Assembly (NCBI RefSeq): GCF_003337375.1
Contig: NZ_QPJD01000009.1
Span: 1 to 64,000 of the forward strand
Reading direction: 5' to 3'
Length of the DNA stretch: 64,000 nucleotides
Source: Paenibacillus prosopidis
GTDB taxonomy: Bacteria; Bacillota; Bacilli; Paenibacillales; Paenibacillaceae
Positions 53,169 through 61,896 of this stretch are shown piece by piece. Under the pieces are notes generated by a model. It was not told the DNA's origin. It saw only the letters and a list, made by a program, of their open reading frames with translations, and ran no database searches. The position numbers and the translations under genes are program-made. Each line of letters opens with the position of its first letter. Within the stretch, counting starts at the first letter, position 1.

Positions 53169-54017
53169 TTACGCGTGACGTTTACGGTACTGAAGCGGCG
53201 TCGTTCCGACGATCTTCTTGAAAGTCTTATTAAAATGGGCGATATGCTCGAAACCGGCTTGCTCGGAAATCAGCTGCACGGAATTCCGACTGTTTACAAG
53301 CAATTTCTGCGCTTCTTTTATTCTCACTACCTGCAAATACTCCCGAAAGTGAAAGCCCGTCAGTCTCGTAAAAATACGGCTAAGGTAGGAGGGACTGATA
53401 TAAAATTGCTTGGCAACCTGCTCCAGTGTAATTTTCTGATCGTAGTTGGAGTTGATATATTGCGCGATATCGGTCACCTTCTGGTGCATCGGGTGCTCGT
53501 ACTCATGAGATTCTTGCCCTTGCAACGACTGCTCGATGCGGTACATCCGGATCAAAAGCTCGTTCATCAACGACCGGACCAATGAAGTATAGTAGTCCGC
53601 CTGAGTCTCGCATTCCTCAAGCATCTGGTGCAGCAGCCGCTCGATTTCCGTCTGATCCTTCAACGGGATTTTGATCAATCGGGAACACCCGCCCTTCAGC
53701 AATTCGCTAATGTGCGGATTTCCCCGCTCGTCGAAAGCCGGAGAGAAGCTGAGCAATATTCTCTCAAACCGCAATTTGTCCGAGCTTGCGGTGGAGTGGA
53801 GATCGTGAGGCTTGATAATCATCAAGTCGCCCTTCTTGACCGTAAATACTTTGCCGTTCAAGAAATATACCCTTTCCCCGTTCAGCAAATAATATAGTTC
53901 GAAGAACGGATGCTCATGAGGACGTTTCATGCTGCAAAATCCTGTGCGGGATATGTATTGGATTGAAAACATATTGCTGTCCTCGATAACGTATTTCTGC
54001 CTGAATTCATCATTCAT
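53169..54017 (-). CDS. AraC-family transcriptional regulator
   Basis: ATG 54017 follows AAAGGAG by eight bases. The 282-residue protein has a cupin sensor (PHEHPFFELYYLLNGERVYF near residue 33, then KKGDLMIIKPHDLHST) and two HTH motifs (ITLEQVAKQFYISPSYLSRIF and VQLISEQAGFEHIAHFNKTF) ending TTPLQYRKRHA. It is convergent with the GH105-GH43 operon, so its target is not obvious from orientation; a decayed relative at 49477 shows that the regulator was once duplicated here. It shares only family-level similarity with the AraC proteins at 7866 and 54312. Confidence 0.9.
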   Translation of the reverse strand: MNDEFRQKYVIEDSNMFSIQYISRTGFCSMKRPHEHPFFELYYLLNGERVYFLNGKVFTVKKGDLMIIKPHDLHSTASSDKLRFERILLSFSPAFDERGNPHISELLKGGCSRLIKIPLKDQTEIERLLHQMLEECETQADYYTSLVRSLMNELLIRMYRIEQSLQGQESHEYEHPMHQKVTDIAQYINSNYDQKITLEQVAKQFYISPSYLSRIFTRLTGFHFREYLQVVRIKEAQKLLVNSRNSVQLISEQAGFEHIAHFNKTFKKIVGTTPLQYRKRHA

Positions 54018-54235
54018 GAACGATTTCTCCTTTCAGGAAGTCCGAATGCATTCCGTATGAATTTTTATACCACGCGTACGGGAGTTTATCAAGAGGTTGC
54101 GGCCACTCTTTACATCTTCTTCCGTTTCTCTCCACTTGCCTCTAGCTACAGAAACCATTGAATTGTTAACGAAACAGAGGAGCTTGAATAACCGCTACAT
54201 TCGTTATTACAACTATTACAGATATCAGTGGGGAC

Positions 54236-54273
54236 TAAAAAAAGATGACTCCTGTTCAGTACAGGAATCATCT
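54236..54273 (-). terminator. Rho-independent terminator of the AraC gene at 54312
   Basis: On the reverse strand AGATGATTCCTGT and ACAGGAGTCATCT pair with one mismatch around a 5-base loop and run into seven T. It lies 38 bases beyond the stop of the reverse-strand AraC gene. Confidence 0.92.
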
Positions 54274-54311
54274 CTTAAGTGTGGCATAAAGGGCTAACCC
54301 CTCTTATTTTT

Positions 54312-55238
54312 TTATGTATCTGTGCTTGAGTCAGGACTAAGAGCATTCGTATAGGATTTGGGCCGGTATTGTAACGGAGACATGCCGGTCCATCGTTTGA
54401 ACTGCCGACTGAAATGGCTCTGTGATACAAAACCGAGCTGCTCTGAGATCATCTGGATTTTTAAATCGGTACACAGTAATAAATGTTTGGCTTGCTGCAG
54501 TTTTTTGTTCGTCATATATTGCCGTGGGGACACCTTGTATACCTTTGTAAAAAGCTTATGGCATTGTATTCGACTTAAACAAAACTGCTTAGCGATCAAG
54601 CTAATAGAAAAAGTAGGTGAGTAGAGGTTGTCCGAGATGTATTGCTCGATTCGGTGGGCGGTTTCCACCTCATATAACGAGTTTTCTTGTCGAGGTATCC
54701 GCGGTGGATCCGAATTCAGAAACTGTATATCAATGATTTCACTCAGTATCATGAGAATGACCGCCTGCAAGCGAAGTCTTTCTTTAATGAGAATAATATT
54801 TTCGATATCCGGGGGAAAACCGGTTGACGCCGTCGTGGCCAAGATGTTGTTCTTGATAAACTCGTCCAAATTTTCGAGTGGTAATCCCGAACGCGAAAAT
54901 TGGCTAATGTTCCATTTTTGGAGGGGCTGGGATTGAAACAATAGGCGAAAATCCAAATCATCAATGTCAAAATGAATGGAAAGGTAAATATAGTTGTCGG
55001 GACCGGTATTCATCACATGATGGCGCAGGCCGGGAGGAATGATGAGCCAATCCCCCTTACCGAAAGTGACCGAGTACCCATCGACATATTGAACCGCAGT
55101 GCCGTCGTAGCAATACAGCAGCTCAAAGATTTTATGATGATGGTCAGGATAGGCCCATCCGGGCTCCGCAACGCGAAAATGAAAGCCGATGAGCTGCAGC
55201 GTACTCATAATATCCGGGAAGCTGACTTTGTAAGCCAA
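54312..55238 (-). CDS. AraC-family transcriptional regulator of the PME-RGAE unit
   Basis: I place the start at TTG 55238 (LAYKVSFPDIM), seven bases after GGGAGG; a TTG at 55256 overlaps that site. The 308-residue protein has a cupin sensor (PDHHHKIFELLYCYDGTAVQY, then FGKGDWLIIPPGLRHH) and two HTH motifs (FSISLIAKQFCLSRIQCHKLF and IQMISEQLGFVSQSHFSRQF), ending MSPLQYRPKS. It is divergent from the methylesterase at 55470; 230 bp between them contain a conserved box and a cre-like site. A truncated twin sits in the same place before the esterase at 36802, so this regulator family seems tied to the esterase units. Confidence 0.9.
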   Translation of the reverse strand: MAYKVSFPDIMSTLQLIGFHFRVAEPGWAYPDHHHKIFELLYCYDGTAVQYVDGYSVTFGKGDWLIIPPGLRHHVMNTGPDNYIYLSIHFDIDDLDFRLLFQSQPLQKWNISQFSRSGLPLENLDEFIKNNILATTASTGFPPDIENIILIKERLRLQAVILMILSEIIDIQFLNSDPPRIPRQENSLYEVETAHRIEQYISDNLYSPTFSISLIAKQFCLSRIQCHKLFTKVYKVSPRQYMTNKKLQQAKHLLLCTDLKIQMISEQLGFVSQSHFSRQFKRWTGMSPLQYRPKSYTNALSPDSSTDT

Positions 55239-55309
55239 AGGTGTTTCCTCCCTCAAAAGTGGAAAATTAGGTTGACTCTATTATATCAAGCTCCGAATAT
55301 AAAAAAAGC

Positions 55310-55338
55310 ATTACAAAAGGTCAAAAAATAGAATAAAA
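55310..55338. promoter_or_regulatory. Conserved promoter box, copy 2 (candidate AraC operator)
   Basis: This stretch, starting ATTACAAAAGGTCAAAAAA, matches 36607-36635 at about 26 of 29 positions. It lies about 70 bp in front of the intact AraC start and 130 bp upstream of the methylesterase gene. Confidence 0.55.
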
Positions 55339-55384
55339 CCATCATTTGCATCGCTGGAAAGAAACTGCATAATGAAAGTGGTTG

Positions 55385-55398
55385 TGTAAGGGTTTACA
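55385..55398. promoter_or_regulatory. cre-like palindrome upstream of methylesterase gene
   Basis: TGTAAGGGTTTACA matches the CcpA consensus except G for C at the central CG, and is close to a perfect palindrome. It lies 72 bp before ATG 55470. Confidence 0.45.
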
Positions 55399-55469
55399 AA
55401 ATTTCATAAAAGAAGGGATTGTGACATGAGAAAACAAAGATGTATGTATGCGATCGGGAGGGAAAGAAC

Positions 55470-58466
55470 ATGATGAACAAGGTTGCATTGATTGTAGTGT
55501 CAACTCTTGTGGCCGCGGTCTCTTTATCGGGGATGGGCCTTCCTTCCACGGTTTCAGCGGAGGCTCTACCAGTCCCGCCAGGTAACACATCTTTCATTAA
55601 TGATGATTTTAATGGAATTACGGATGCGGCCGTTACCAGCACTTCCACGGTGAAGTCGATAGCAGGCTACACCGCAAACGTAACCGGTCCAAATGGTTCG
55701 GTAAGCATTACTTCGTCAGGTAAGGACGGAATTCCATTTCCTTCCGACGCATTGCTTATTCGGGACGAGGACGGAGCGAATGGTTCGGGCACTGTTGGCT
55801 CCGGCTCCGGTTCCACAACCATTACGAAAGGGCTCGGAACCCGTGTATCGGATGGCATTCTGACTGTCGAGCAGGATATGTACTTCTACGGACCGAACAA
55901 TGACATCAGCCGAGGCCGCAATGTAATAAAGCTGACCGGTGGCGTGAACAGCCAAACGAATATGTCCGATACGGTAATCCAAGTGGACCTGAAAGGCGGC
56001 AAGATTGCATGGGTGGATACGGGCGGCATCTATACGAACATAACACCGGCCAATCTAACCAATGCCGTATGGTACCATCTCAAAGCGGTGGTCAATTTGA
56101 ACACACTGCATGTGGATTACTACGTGACGAAGGGGAATGACGGTACGCTTGTCGGTGAACTGAGGGAGCAGCCCTTCTACAACCGGACGCTCGGCAGTCG
56201 AGCCGGAGACTTTGCTGCGATCCAGTCTTTCAGCGCCTCCACCGGAGGTACTACCGCTGAGAACATTGTGCTTGACAATGTCCAGGTTTACAAGCTGAAT
56301 GCGCCTCCGGATGCCCCCGTAGGCTTGTACGGCATTGGCGGGGACCGTCAGGCTGCACTATCTTGGTCAGCCGCGCCTAATGCAGTCACGTACGATGTGC
56401 TGAGGGGTGATTCCCAAGAAGGCCCCTTTACTATGGTTGGGCAGGGCTTTACAAAAGCCGCTTCCAGCTCGGAACCGTTCCGGGATGCAGGCTTGACGAA
56501 CGGAGTAACTTATTATTATGTCGTTCGGGCGGTGAATCCTTACGGGACAACCGATTCGGCTCCATATGCCGTAACGCCAAGCGGCGAGAGGCCGGCACCG
56601 GTACCGCCTCAGGGGATTTCTATGACCGCTCGGGAATCGGCCGTCATGATCACTTGGAATGCCGTACCGGATGCGGCCACCTATACTTTAAAACGGAGTA
56701 CAGCGAAGGAAGGGCCTTACACGGTAGTATCGGCGGTCATTCCGAACACGACAACAAGCTATTATGATACGGGCTTGAATGCTGATCAGTCCTACTATTA
56801 TACGCTGTCCAGCACAAATATAGCGGGTACGGGAGAGGAGAGCCCGCCGCTAGAGGTTCATCCGAGCACACCGCTTGACGAGCCTGAATCACTTAAAGCC
56901 ACTGCCAAAAGCGGCCAGGTGGATATCGAATGGAAGGGCTCGGAAGGAGCAGCTGTCTATAAGATTAAGCGCAGCACTGTTTCCGGAGGTCCTTATACAA
57001 CGATTGGAACCACGGTATTCACCCGCTACTCGGATTCCACCGTTGCGGACGGAACGACCTATTATTATGTAGTCAGTGCGGAAAGAGCTTCCGCTCGAAG
57101 CATGAACTCTTCTCAAGCAAGGGCAGTTCCGTATACAGCCCCCGATGGCGCCCCATCCGCTCCAACCGGCGGTGTAGTCGAAGCCGCCTATGGTCAGGTT
57201 ATGTTACGCTGGGATGTCGTTTCGGGAGCTACGGGCTATACCGTGAAAAGGGCAACGGCTTACAACGGACCATATACGCAGGTTGCAGAAACGAAACGGG
57301 CAGCTTTCACCGACAGCGATGTTAGTAACGGTACAGCCTATTATTATGTGATTCTAGCGAACAACCCGTTTGGAGAAGGACCCGGTTCCGAGCCGTTGAT
57401 CGCTACACCCTCTCGGGTAATCATTGTGGCTCAGGATGGAAGCGGGGATTATCGTACTGTTCAAGAGGCGATCAACGCGGTTCCTGCGAATCAAACGGAA
57501 CGAACCGTCATTTATATTCGCAACGGGATTTACCGGGAAAAGGTCATTGCCCCGGCCAACAAGCCCAACCTTAGCTTTATCGGGGAAAGCCGCAAAGGTG
57601 TCGTCATTACGTATGACATGAATGTGACGTACCACCCGGGCCTACAGACAGCCACCTTCGAGCTGAGGGGAGCCGGCAGTACGATGGAAAACTTCACGGT
57701 GCAGAATTCCGCTTTTCCGAACAAAGATACCAACGGAGTGAAGGGAGTAGGGCAAGCCCTAGCCTTGTTTGTATCAGGGGATAAGATGGTCTTCCGTAAC
57801 ATAAATCTGTATGGTTTTCAAGATACGCTATACGTGGAAAGAGGGCGGCAATACTTCCATAACCTGTATATTGAAGGGACCGTGGATTATATCTATGGTA
57901 ACGGAATCGCCTATTTCGACCGATCCGAGATGAAGCATGTCGGCACGTTCGGCGGCTATACGACGGCGGCTTCACACGATCAGACGGCGGAAAACGGATA
58001 TGTTTTTTATCAAGCGAAGAAAACAAGAGGAACCACCTCGCTCAAACCGTACATCCAGAAATACGGGCAGGCCGGAACGTATACCGGTGTTTGGGATGAC
58101 GTATGGGATCTAGAGCTGCAGGGGGTCTCCAAGACGAACAGTACGGTATATCTGGGAAGACCTTGGCGGCCGTACGGGAATGTGAAATTCGTAGACACAT
58201 GGATGGATGCGCATTTCTACTCTGTTGGCTGGCATAACTGGGGCAAGGTGGAGAATGAATCCACGGCGGTTTACGGAGAATTCGGAAGCACAGGGCCCGG
58301 GGCTAATGCCAAAGCCCGTGTGCCTTGGAGCAAGCAGATGACCGTAGAGGAAGCAAACGCCTTAACGGTGCAGCGGGTATTGGGCGGCACGGACGGCTGG
58401 GACCCTACGTTGACTGGAGTCTTCGCAAAACCAATTTCTGTACCGGGTGAACATAATGACTTCTAA
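55470..58466 (+). CDS. Secreted multidomain pectin methylesterase (CE8)
   Basis: ATG 55470 follows GGGAGGGAAAGA. Of 998 residues, 1-31 are a signal peptide, ~35-275 a laminin-G-like beta-sandwich (ending NIVLDNVQVYKL), four FN3 domains span ~277-645, and the CE8 domain ~648-987 carries Asp785 (YGFQDTLY), Asp806 (EGTVDYIYG) and Arg897 (YLGRPWRP). An insertion of about 40 residues rich in Tyr, Trp and Asp (~845-890) before the Arg block is absent from the other methylesterases here and may alter substrate contact. It removes methyl groups from homogalacturonan outside the cell. The RGAE-like gene follows 50 bp later, so the two are probably one transcript under the divergent AraC. Confidence 0.92.
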   Translation: MMNKVALIVVSTLVAAVSLSGMGLPSTVSAEALPVPPGNTSFINDDFNGITDAAVTSTSTVKSIAGYTANVTGPNGSVSITSSGKDGIPFPSDALLIRDEDGANGSGTVGSGSGSTTITKGLGTRVSDGILTVEQDMYFYGPNNDISRGRNVIKLTGGVNSQTNMSDTVIQVDLKGGKIAWVDTGGIYTNITPANLTNAVWYHLKAVVNLNTLHVDYYVTKGNDGTLVGELREQPFYNRTLGSRAGDFAAIQSFSASTGGTTAENIVLDNVQVYKLNAPPDAPVGLYGIGGDRQAALSWSAAPNAVTYDVLRGDSQEGPFTMVGQGFTKAASSSEPFRDAGLTNGVTYYYVVRAVNPYGTTDSAPYAVTPSGERPAPVPPQGISMTARESAVMITWNAVPDAATYTLKRSTAKEGPYTVVSAVIPNTTTSYYDTGLNADQSYYYTLSSTNIAGTGEESPPLEVHPSTPLDEPESLKATAKSGQVDIEWKGSEGAAVYKIKRSTVSGGPYTTIGTTVFTRYSDSTVADGTTYYYVVSAERASARSMNSSQARAVPYTAPDGAPSAPTGGVVEAAYGQVMLRWDVVSGATGYTVKRATAYNGPYTQVAETKRAAFTDSDVSNGTAYYYVILANNPFGEGPGSEPLIATPSRVIIVAQDGSGDYRTVQEAINAVPANQTERTVIYIRNGIYREKVIAPANKPNLSFIGESRKGVVITYDMNVTYHPGLQTATFELRGAGSTMENFTVQNSAFPNKDTNGVKGVGQALALFVSGDKMVFRNINLYGFQDTLYVERGRQYFHNLYIEGTVDYIYGNGIAYFDRSEMKHVGTFGGYTTAASHDQTAENGYVFYQAKKTRGTTSLKPYIQKYGQAGTYTGVWDDVWDLELQGVSKTNSTVYLGRPWRPYGNVKFVDTWMDAHFYSVGWHNWGKVENESTAVYGEFGSTGPGANAKARVPWSKQMTVEEANALTVQRVLGGTDGWDPTLTGVFAKPISVPGEHNDF

Positions 58467-58517
58467 CTAGAGTGCACGGATCATTTGTACCGATCAAACA
58501 GGAAGGAAGTGTAATCA

Positions 58518-60620
58518 GTGAGAAGATTCATGAATGCGGCACTTTCGTTTCTTCTTCTTACAGCTATTCTGACACCTGCTCAGAGCATTGCTGCAGAAAC
58601 CTCTATTAACGGATTGGCAGAGGAGGGGACTCCCGTTCAAGTGGAAAGCCCTTATAAGTTTAACTTTACTAATCAGGCAAAAACCGGATACCGGACTGTC
58701 GTGTATGATGTCTTTAACGGTGCGCCCTTGTATGACTCCTCGGTGGGCTATGGTTTTGTGAATCAAACCAGTGCTTTAAGGGAAGTGCATCCGGCTTCCA
58801 TTACTTCCGATGGCACAGGCTTTTACATCAAAGAGCCTGGCTTCTATGCCGAACCGAAATACGAGAAAGATAATTATAATAACTACGGCATGGCTTTCCG
58901 TATTCAAGCTCCTCCCGGTGCCTATAGTATTTATGTGAAAACCACATCCGATGCTGCGGACACAACCGTATCCGTTTCGGGAATGCAGACCAGCCGCTTG
59001 TTAAAGGCCGGGTATTGGGATGCGGCTAAGCTGATACCTATGAAGTATACTATATCGGCAAAAGGCAAAGAGTGGATCTATACGTATGCAAACGGACGCA
59101 ACTATCTGGACATTGAAATTGAGCCGAATAAAATCAATACCACGGTTGGTATTGAGGAAATTGTTTTGCAGCCTATTGCCCCGCGGATGCGAGCAGATGA
59201 AACGCTGCCGACTATGTATATACTCGGAGATTCAACCGTTAAATCTTACACCTTCGACGAAGCGCCAATGAGCGGCTGGGGCCAGATCATTGACTCTATG
59301 TTTCATCTGAACAAGGTGAATGTGATTAACTACTCCATGGGTGGACGCTCGTTTAAAAATGCGTATACGGAGGGCCGGCTAAACGATATTTTAATGACCG
59401 GAAGCATCGGTGATTATGTGTTTATTCAGTTCGGACATAATGACGAAAGTACCGATGAATTCAGGCGTTATGGCAGAGGGTCGACGGAAGCCATGTATGA
59501 AACCTATATAAAAGAGGTCTATCTGCCGGCCATCCAGGCTAGGGGCATGATACCGGTACTAGTAACGCCGATGTCTAGAGTGAAAGGGGATGCAAGTCCG
59601 GGTTATGTCTACACCAACTCTTTCAAAACCCGAAAGTTCCCTGATATTCTGAAACGGATTGCTGAGGAAAAAGGACTTACGCTTATCGATCTTAACTCCG
59701 AGAGTTTGAAATATTATAACGAAATCGGTGTTGAAGCGACGACATCCATCTTCATGTCCATTGAAGCGGGGGAAACCCCTGGTAAGACGAACGACGGAAG
59801 CTACGCCAACGGACACCCATCGAAGAAGATTGACGGGACTCACTATAAAGAAGCGCTGGCCAAACAATTCGCACGAATCATTGTTACCGAGCTCATGAAG
59901 AAGGAACTTGCCGGCGATCCTACTGCCGCGTCGATCGTGTCGTATCTGAAAGGGAATGTGAAGCAGGCAGCCTTAACAGGGGATTGGTCGAAGATTTTCC
60001 CTGAAATGGCTAATGACATCATAACCGCTGATGGGGCTTATTACCGCAATCAGATTGAGAAATTGCTTCAGCTGGGTGTGATGAACAAGGACCATCATGG
60101 AAACTTTCATCCCGTTGCGGCGATGACCGTTGATGAATTTATTCGAAGCCTTTCTGTGCTCATGGATTTGAAGAAAACCATTTTCGATGGATACCCGGAT
60201 GGGGAGCTCTCCCGTGAAATGATGGGCGCCATTCTGGTTGATGCGTATCATGCGAAGTTCACCAGCAAGCCGAAATACATGACGGATTATAACGGCACAT
60301 CGGTGGTACCTGGTGATCCGGGGTATGATCCGAATCTGGATTCGGGAGCCAGAGGGGCGATGTACTATCCTCTCGTTTCCTGGCAGCAGCTGACGGATAC
60401 GGCGGATATCGCACCACATTTGGTTTCTAAAATAAAGGATGCCTATGAACTGGGGCTCATCCGATCCGAGAATGGCATTGCAAGAGGCAAAATGGTTAAC
60501 GGAACAGAGTTGGAACCGAAAGTGTTAGTCACCCGAGAGAAAGCAGCCAAAGCATTATATTTTATGTGGGTGCTCGATCATCAGGTCAATATAGAAAATG
60601 ATGTGTCTTCTATGAAATAG
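58518..60620 (+). CDS. Secreted rhamnogalacturonan acetylesterase-like SGNH protein with SLH-like domain (copy 3)
   Basis: GTG 58518 follows GGAAGGAAGTGTA at the same distance as in its two paralogues. The 700-residue protein has a signal peptide (~1-26), the conserved beta-rich domain (~42-222), an SGNH esterase domain with Ser239 in GDSTVKSY, NYSMGGRSF, GHNDE and DGTHY, and the SLH-like carboxyl third (NQIEKLLQLGVMNKDHHGNF, SREMMGAILVDAYHAK, VTREKAAKALYFMWVL). It is closest to copy 2. In this unit the order is methylesterase then esterase, the reverse of the other two units. It ends the pectin locus. Confidence 0.87.
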   Translation: MRRFMNAALSFLLLTAILTPAQSIAAETSINGLAEEGTPVQVESPYKFNFTNQAKTGYRTVVYDVFNGAPLYDSSVGYGFVNQTSALREVHPASITSDGTGFYIKEPGFYAEPKYEKDNYNNYGMAFRIQAPPGAYSIYVKTTSDAADTTVSVSGMQTSRLLKAGYWDAAKLIPMKYTISAKGKEWIYTYANGRNYLDIEIEPNKINTTVGIEEIVLQPIAPRMRADETLPTMYILGDSTVKSYTFDEAPMSGWGQIIDSMFHLNKVNVINYSMGGRSFKNAYTEGRLNDILMTGSIGDYVFIQFGHNDESTDEFRRYGRGSTEAMYETYIKEVYLPAIQARGMIPVLVTPMSRVKGDASPGYVYTNSFKTRKFPDILKRIAEEKGLTLIDLNSESLKYYNEIGVEATTSIFMSIEAGETPGKTNDGSYANGHPSKKIDGTHYKEALAKQFARIIVTELMKKELAGDPTAASIVSYLKGNVKQAALTGDWSKIFPEMANDIITADGAYYRNQIEKLLQLGVMNKDHHGNFHPVAAMTVDEFIRSLSVLMDLKKTIFDGYPDGELSREMMGAILVDAYHAKFTSKPKYMTDYNGTSVVPGDPGYDPNLDSGARGAMYYPLVSWQQLTDTADIAPHLVSKIKDAYELGLIRSENGIARGKMVNGTELEPKVLVTREKAAKALYFMWVLDHQVNIENDVSSMK

Positions 60621-60635
60621 GTCTACTTTCAAAGC

Positions 60636-60672
60636 GTGGTTGGGATCTTCGGATCCTGACCACACTTTTTTT
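60636..60672 (+). terminator. Rho-independent terminator after RGAE copy 3
   Basis: GTGGTTGGGATC and GATCCTGACCAC pair with one T-T mismatch around a short loop, followed by ACTTTTTTT. It closes the last pectin transcript. Confidence 0.85.
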
Positions 60673-60842
60673 GCATGCAAAGCATCGCAAGGGCGGTGCG
60701 AGCATAATAAGCATCCATGCACACAGTGTCTTCGATGCTTGCTTTCTGCTGGCCGAGGCCATGAGGCGAAGCGTCCGTCCGTCTTTTGGCGCAAGGGAAT
60801 TAATGTAACGAAAACCATGTTTAAAATAGACAGTGCTAACGC

Positions 60843-60998
60843 ATGTACGAACATCAATTGGCGGGGTGGTTTTCCGAAGACGATCTCAAAGGATTGAGAT
60901 GGTTTAATAAGAAAACGGAACGCGTCCATGTTAATATTCCTGATAATAAAAAACCGGCAGGAACGTTAGTGTTAACTAAACCTCATCATAGGATATAG
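60843..60998 (+). CDS. Small orphan reading frame (51 aa), uncertain
   Basis: ATG 60843 opens 51 codons (MYEHQLAGWFSEDDLKGLRW at the start, ending LTKPHHRI) that read like a real protein segment, with balanced composition and an aromatic-rich beginning. There is no clear ribosome site. I do not recognise it. It is more likely the exposed piece of a decayed gene that continues past the TAG than an independent small protein. Confidence 0.3.
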   Translation: MYEHQLAGWFSEDDLKGLRWFNKKTERVHVNIPDNKKPAGTLVLTKPHHRI

Positions 60999-61332
60999 CT
61001 GTTAATTGAACAAGATGAAGCACGTTTTACTTATACGTATGAATTTGTTTGGAGAAATTTATAGAAACGGATCCCCTAGCTTGGCATCGCTTCAACGATG
61101 GAGACCATTTGGTATTAAAAACAAAATTGATGTCAAAGTGAAACTTATGCAAACCGGAAAATATAAAGGCAGAGTGCTTCCTGAGTAGTAGATTCTTTAT
61201 TCATTTTAGAATTCTACAAGCCGCGTGGATAGCGAAAATGAGTGAGGGGAAAATAAAAAACAATTGATGTCACACATTGAAGTCGCCAATTGTCTTATTA
61301 GTATCAAAACAACAGGAGGCACAGCACAACAT
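60999..61332. other. Decayed coding stretch and intergenic DNA
   Basis: Translation in alternating frames gives LIEQDEARFTYTYEFVWRNL and then IDVKVKLMQTGKYKGRVLPE up to TAG near 61188, suggesting that a frameshifted gene began at or before 60843. No family is recognised. From 61189 to the Rex box nothing further is seen. Confidence 0.35.
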
Positions 61333-61350
61333 TTGTGATTTTATTCACAT
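61333..61350. promoter_or_regulatory. Rex operator upstream of DUF1641-ndh
   Basis: TTGTGATTTTATTCACAT fits the Rex consensus TTGTGAAWWWWTTCACAA at nearly all positions and lies 66 bp before the DUF1641 ATG. Rex is the NADH/NAD-sensing repressor of Gram-positive bacteria and represses ndh in Bacillus subtilis (established). The site should block the promoter when NADH is low, coupling NDH-2 expression to redox state. Confidence 0.75.
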
Positions 61351-61415
61351 TGATTTTTAATATAGGGGTTACCGACCGATTAAGATTATTAGCAGAATAA
61401 AGGAGGAACATTGAT

Positions 61416-61847
61416 ATGTTGGAAACAGCCGATCAGAATACAGAACAAGCTGAATTATCTGAATTAGAAAACAAAAAGACGGATGTATTGGAACAATTGT
61501 TAAAGCCCGAAATCCATGAGGCTTTAACAGCGTTGATAGATCAACTGCCAAAGCTTGTTGAAATGACCGCACTGCTTACGAAAACTTATGAATTTACTCA
61601 AAAGGTAGCAACAGACCGCGTGCTCATTCAGGATACTGTTGGCGCTATTATGGAAGTTATGATGCCTTTGGGAGAAAAAGCCAAGCATTTTGCCTCGATA
61701 GCTATTGAAGCGAATGATCGCGCGGAAAAGGAAGACAAGACGATCGGTCTGTTCGGGATGCTAAGATTGTTGAAGGATCCGGAACTTCAAAAGATACTTC
61801 GTTTCGGTCAAGCTTATTTGGAAATTCTGGGTGAAAGAAAAAAATAA
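61416..61847 (+). CDS. yjlC: DUF1641 protein (YjlC-like), first gene of the NDH-2 operon
   Basis: AAAGGAGG precedes ATG 61416. The 143-residue protein is acidic at the amino end and has the DUF1641 core: LLKPEIHEALTALIDQLPKL near residue 28 and GLFGMLRLLKDPELQKILRF near 110, ending in QAYLEILGE. It has no membrane segment. The molecular role is unknown, but the family is regularly linked with NDH-2 or formate dehydrogenase genes; in B. subtilis yjlC precedes ndh in a Rex-controlled operon. The NDH-2 gene starts 50 bases downstream, and a Rex box lies upstream. Confidence 0.85.
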   Translation: MLETADQNTEQAELSELENKKTDVLEQLLKPEIHEALTALIDQLPKLVEMTALLTKTYEFTQKVATDRVLIQDTVGAIMEVMMPLGEKAKHFASIAIEANDRAEKEDKTIGLFGMLRLLKDPELQKILRFGQAYLEILGERKK

Positions 61848-61896
61848 GAATTACTTCTTCAGTAAAACTTCCAGGCATTAGAAAAGGAGGATGGAC

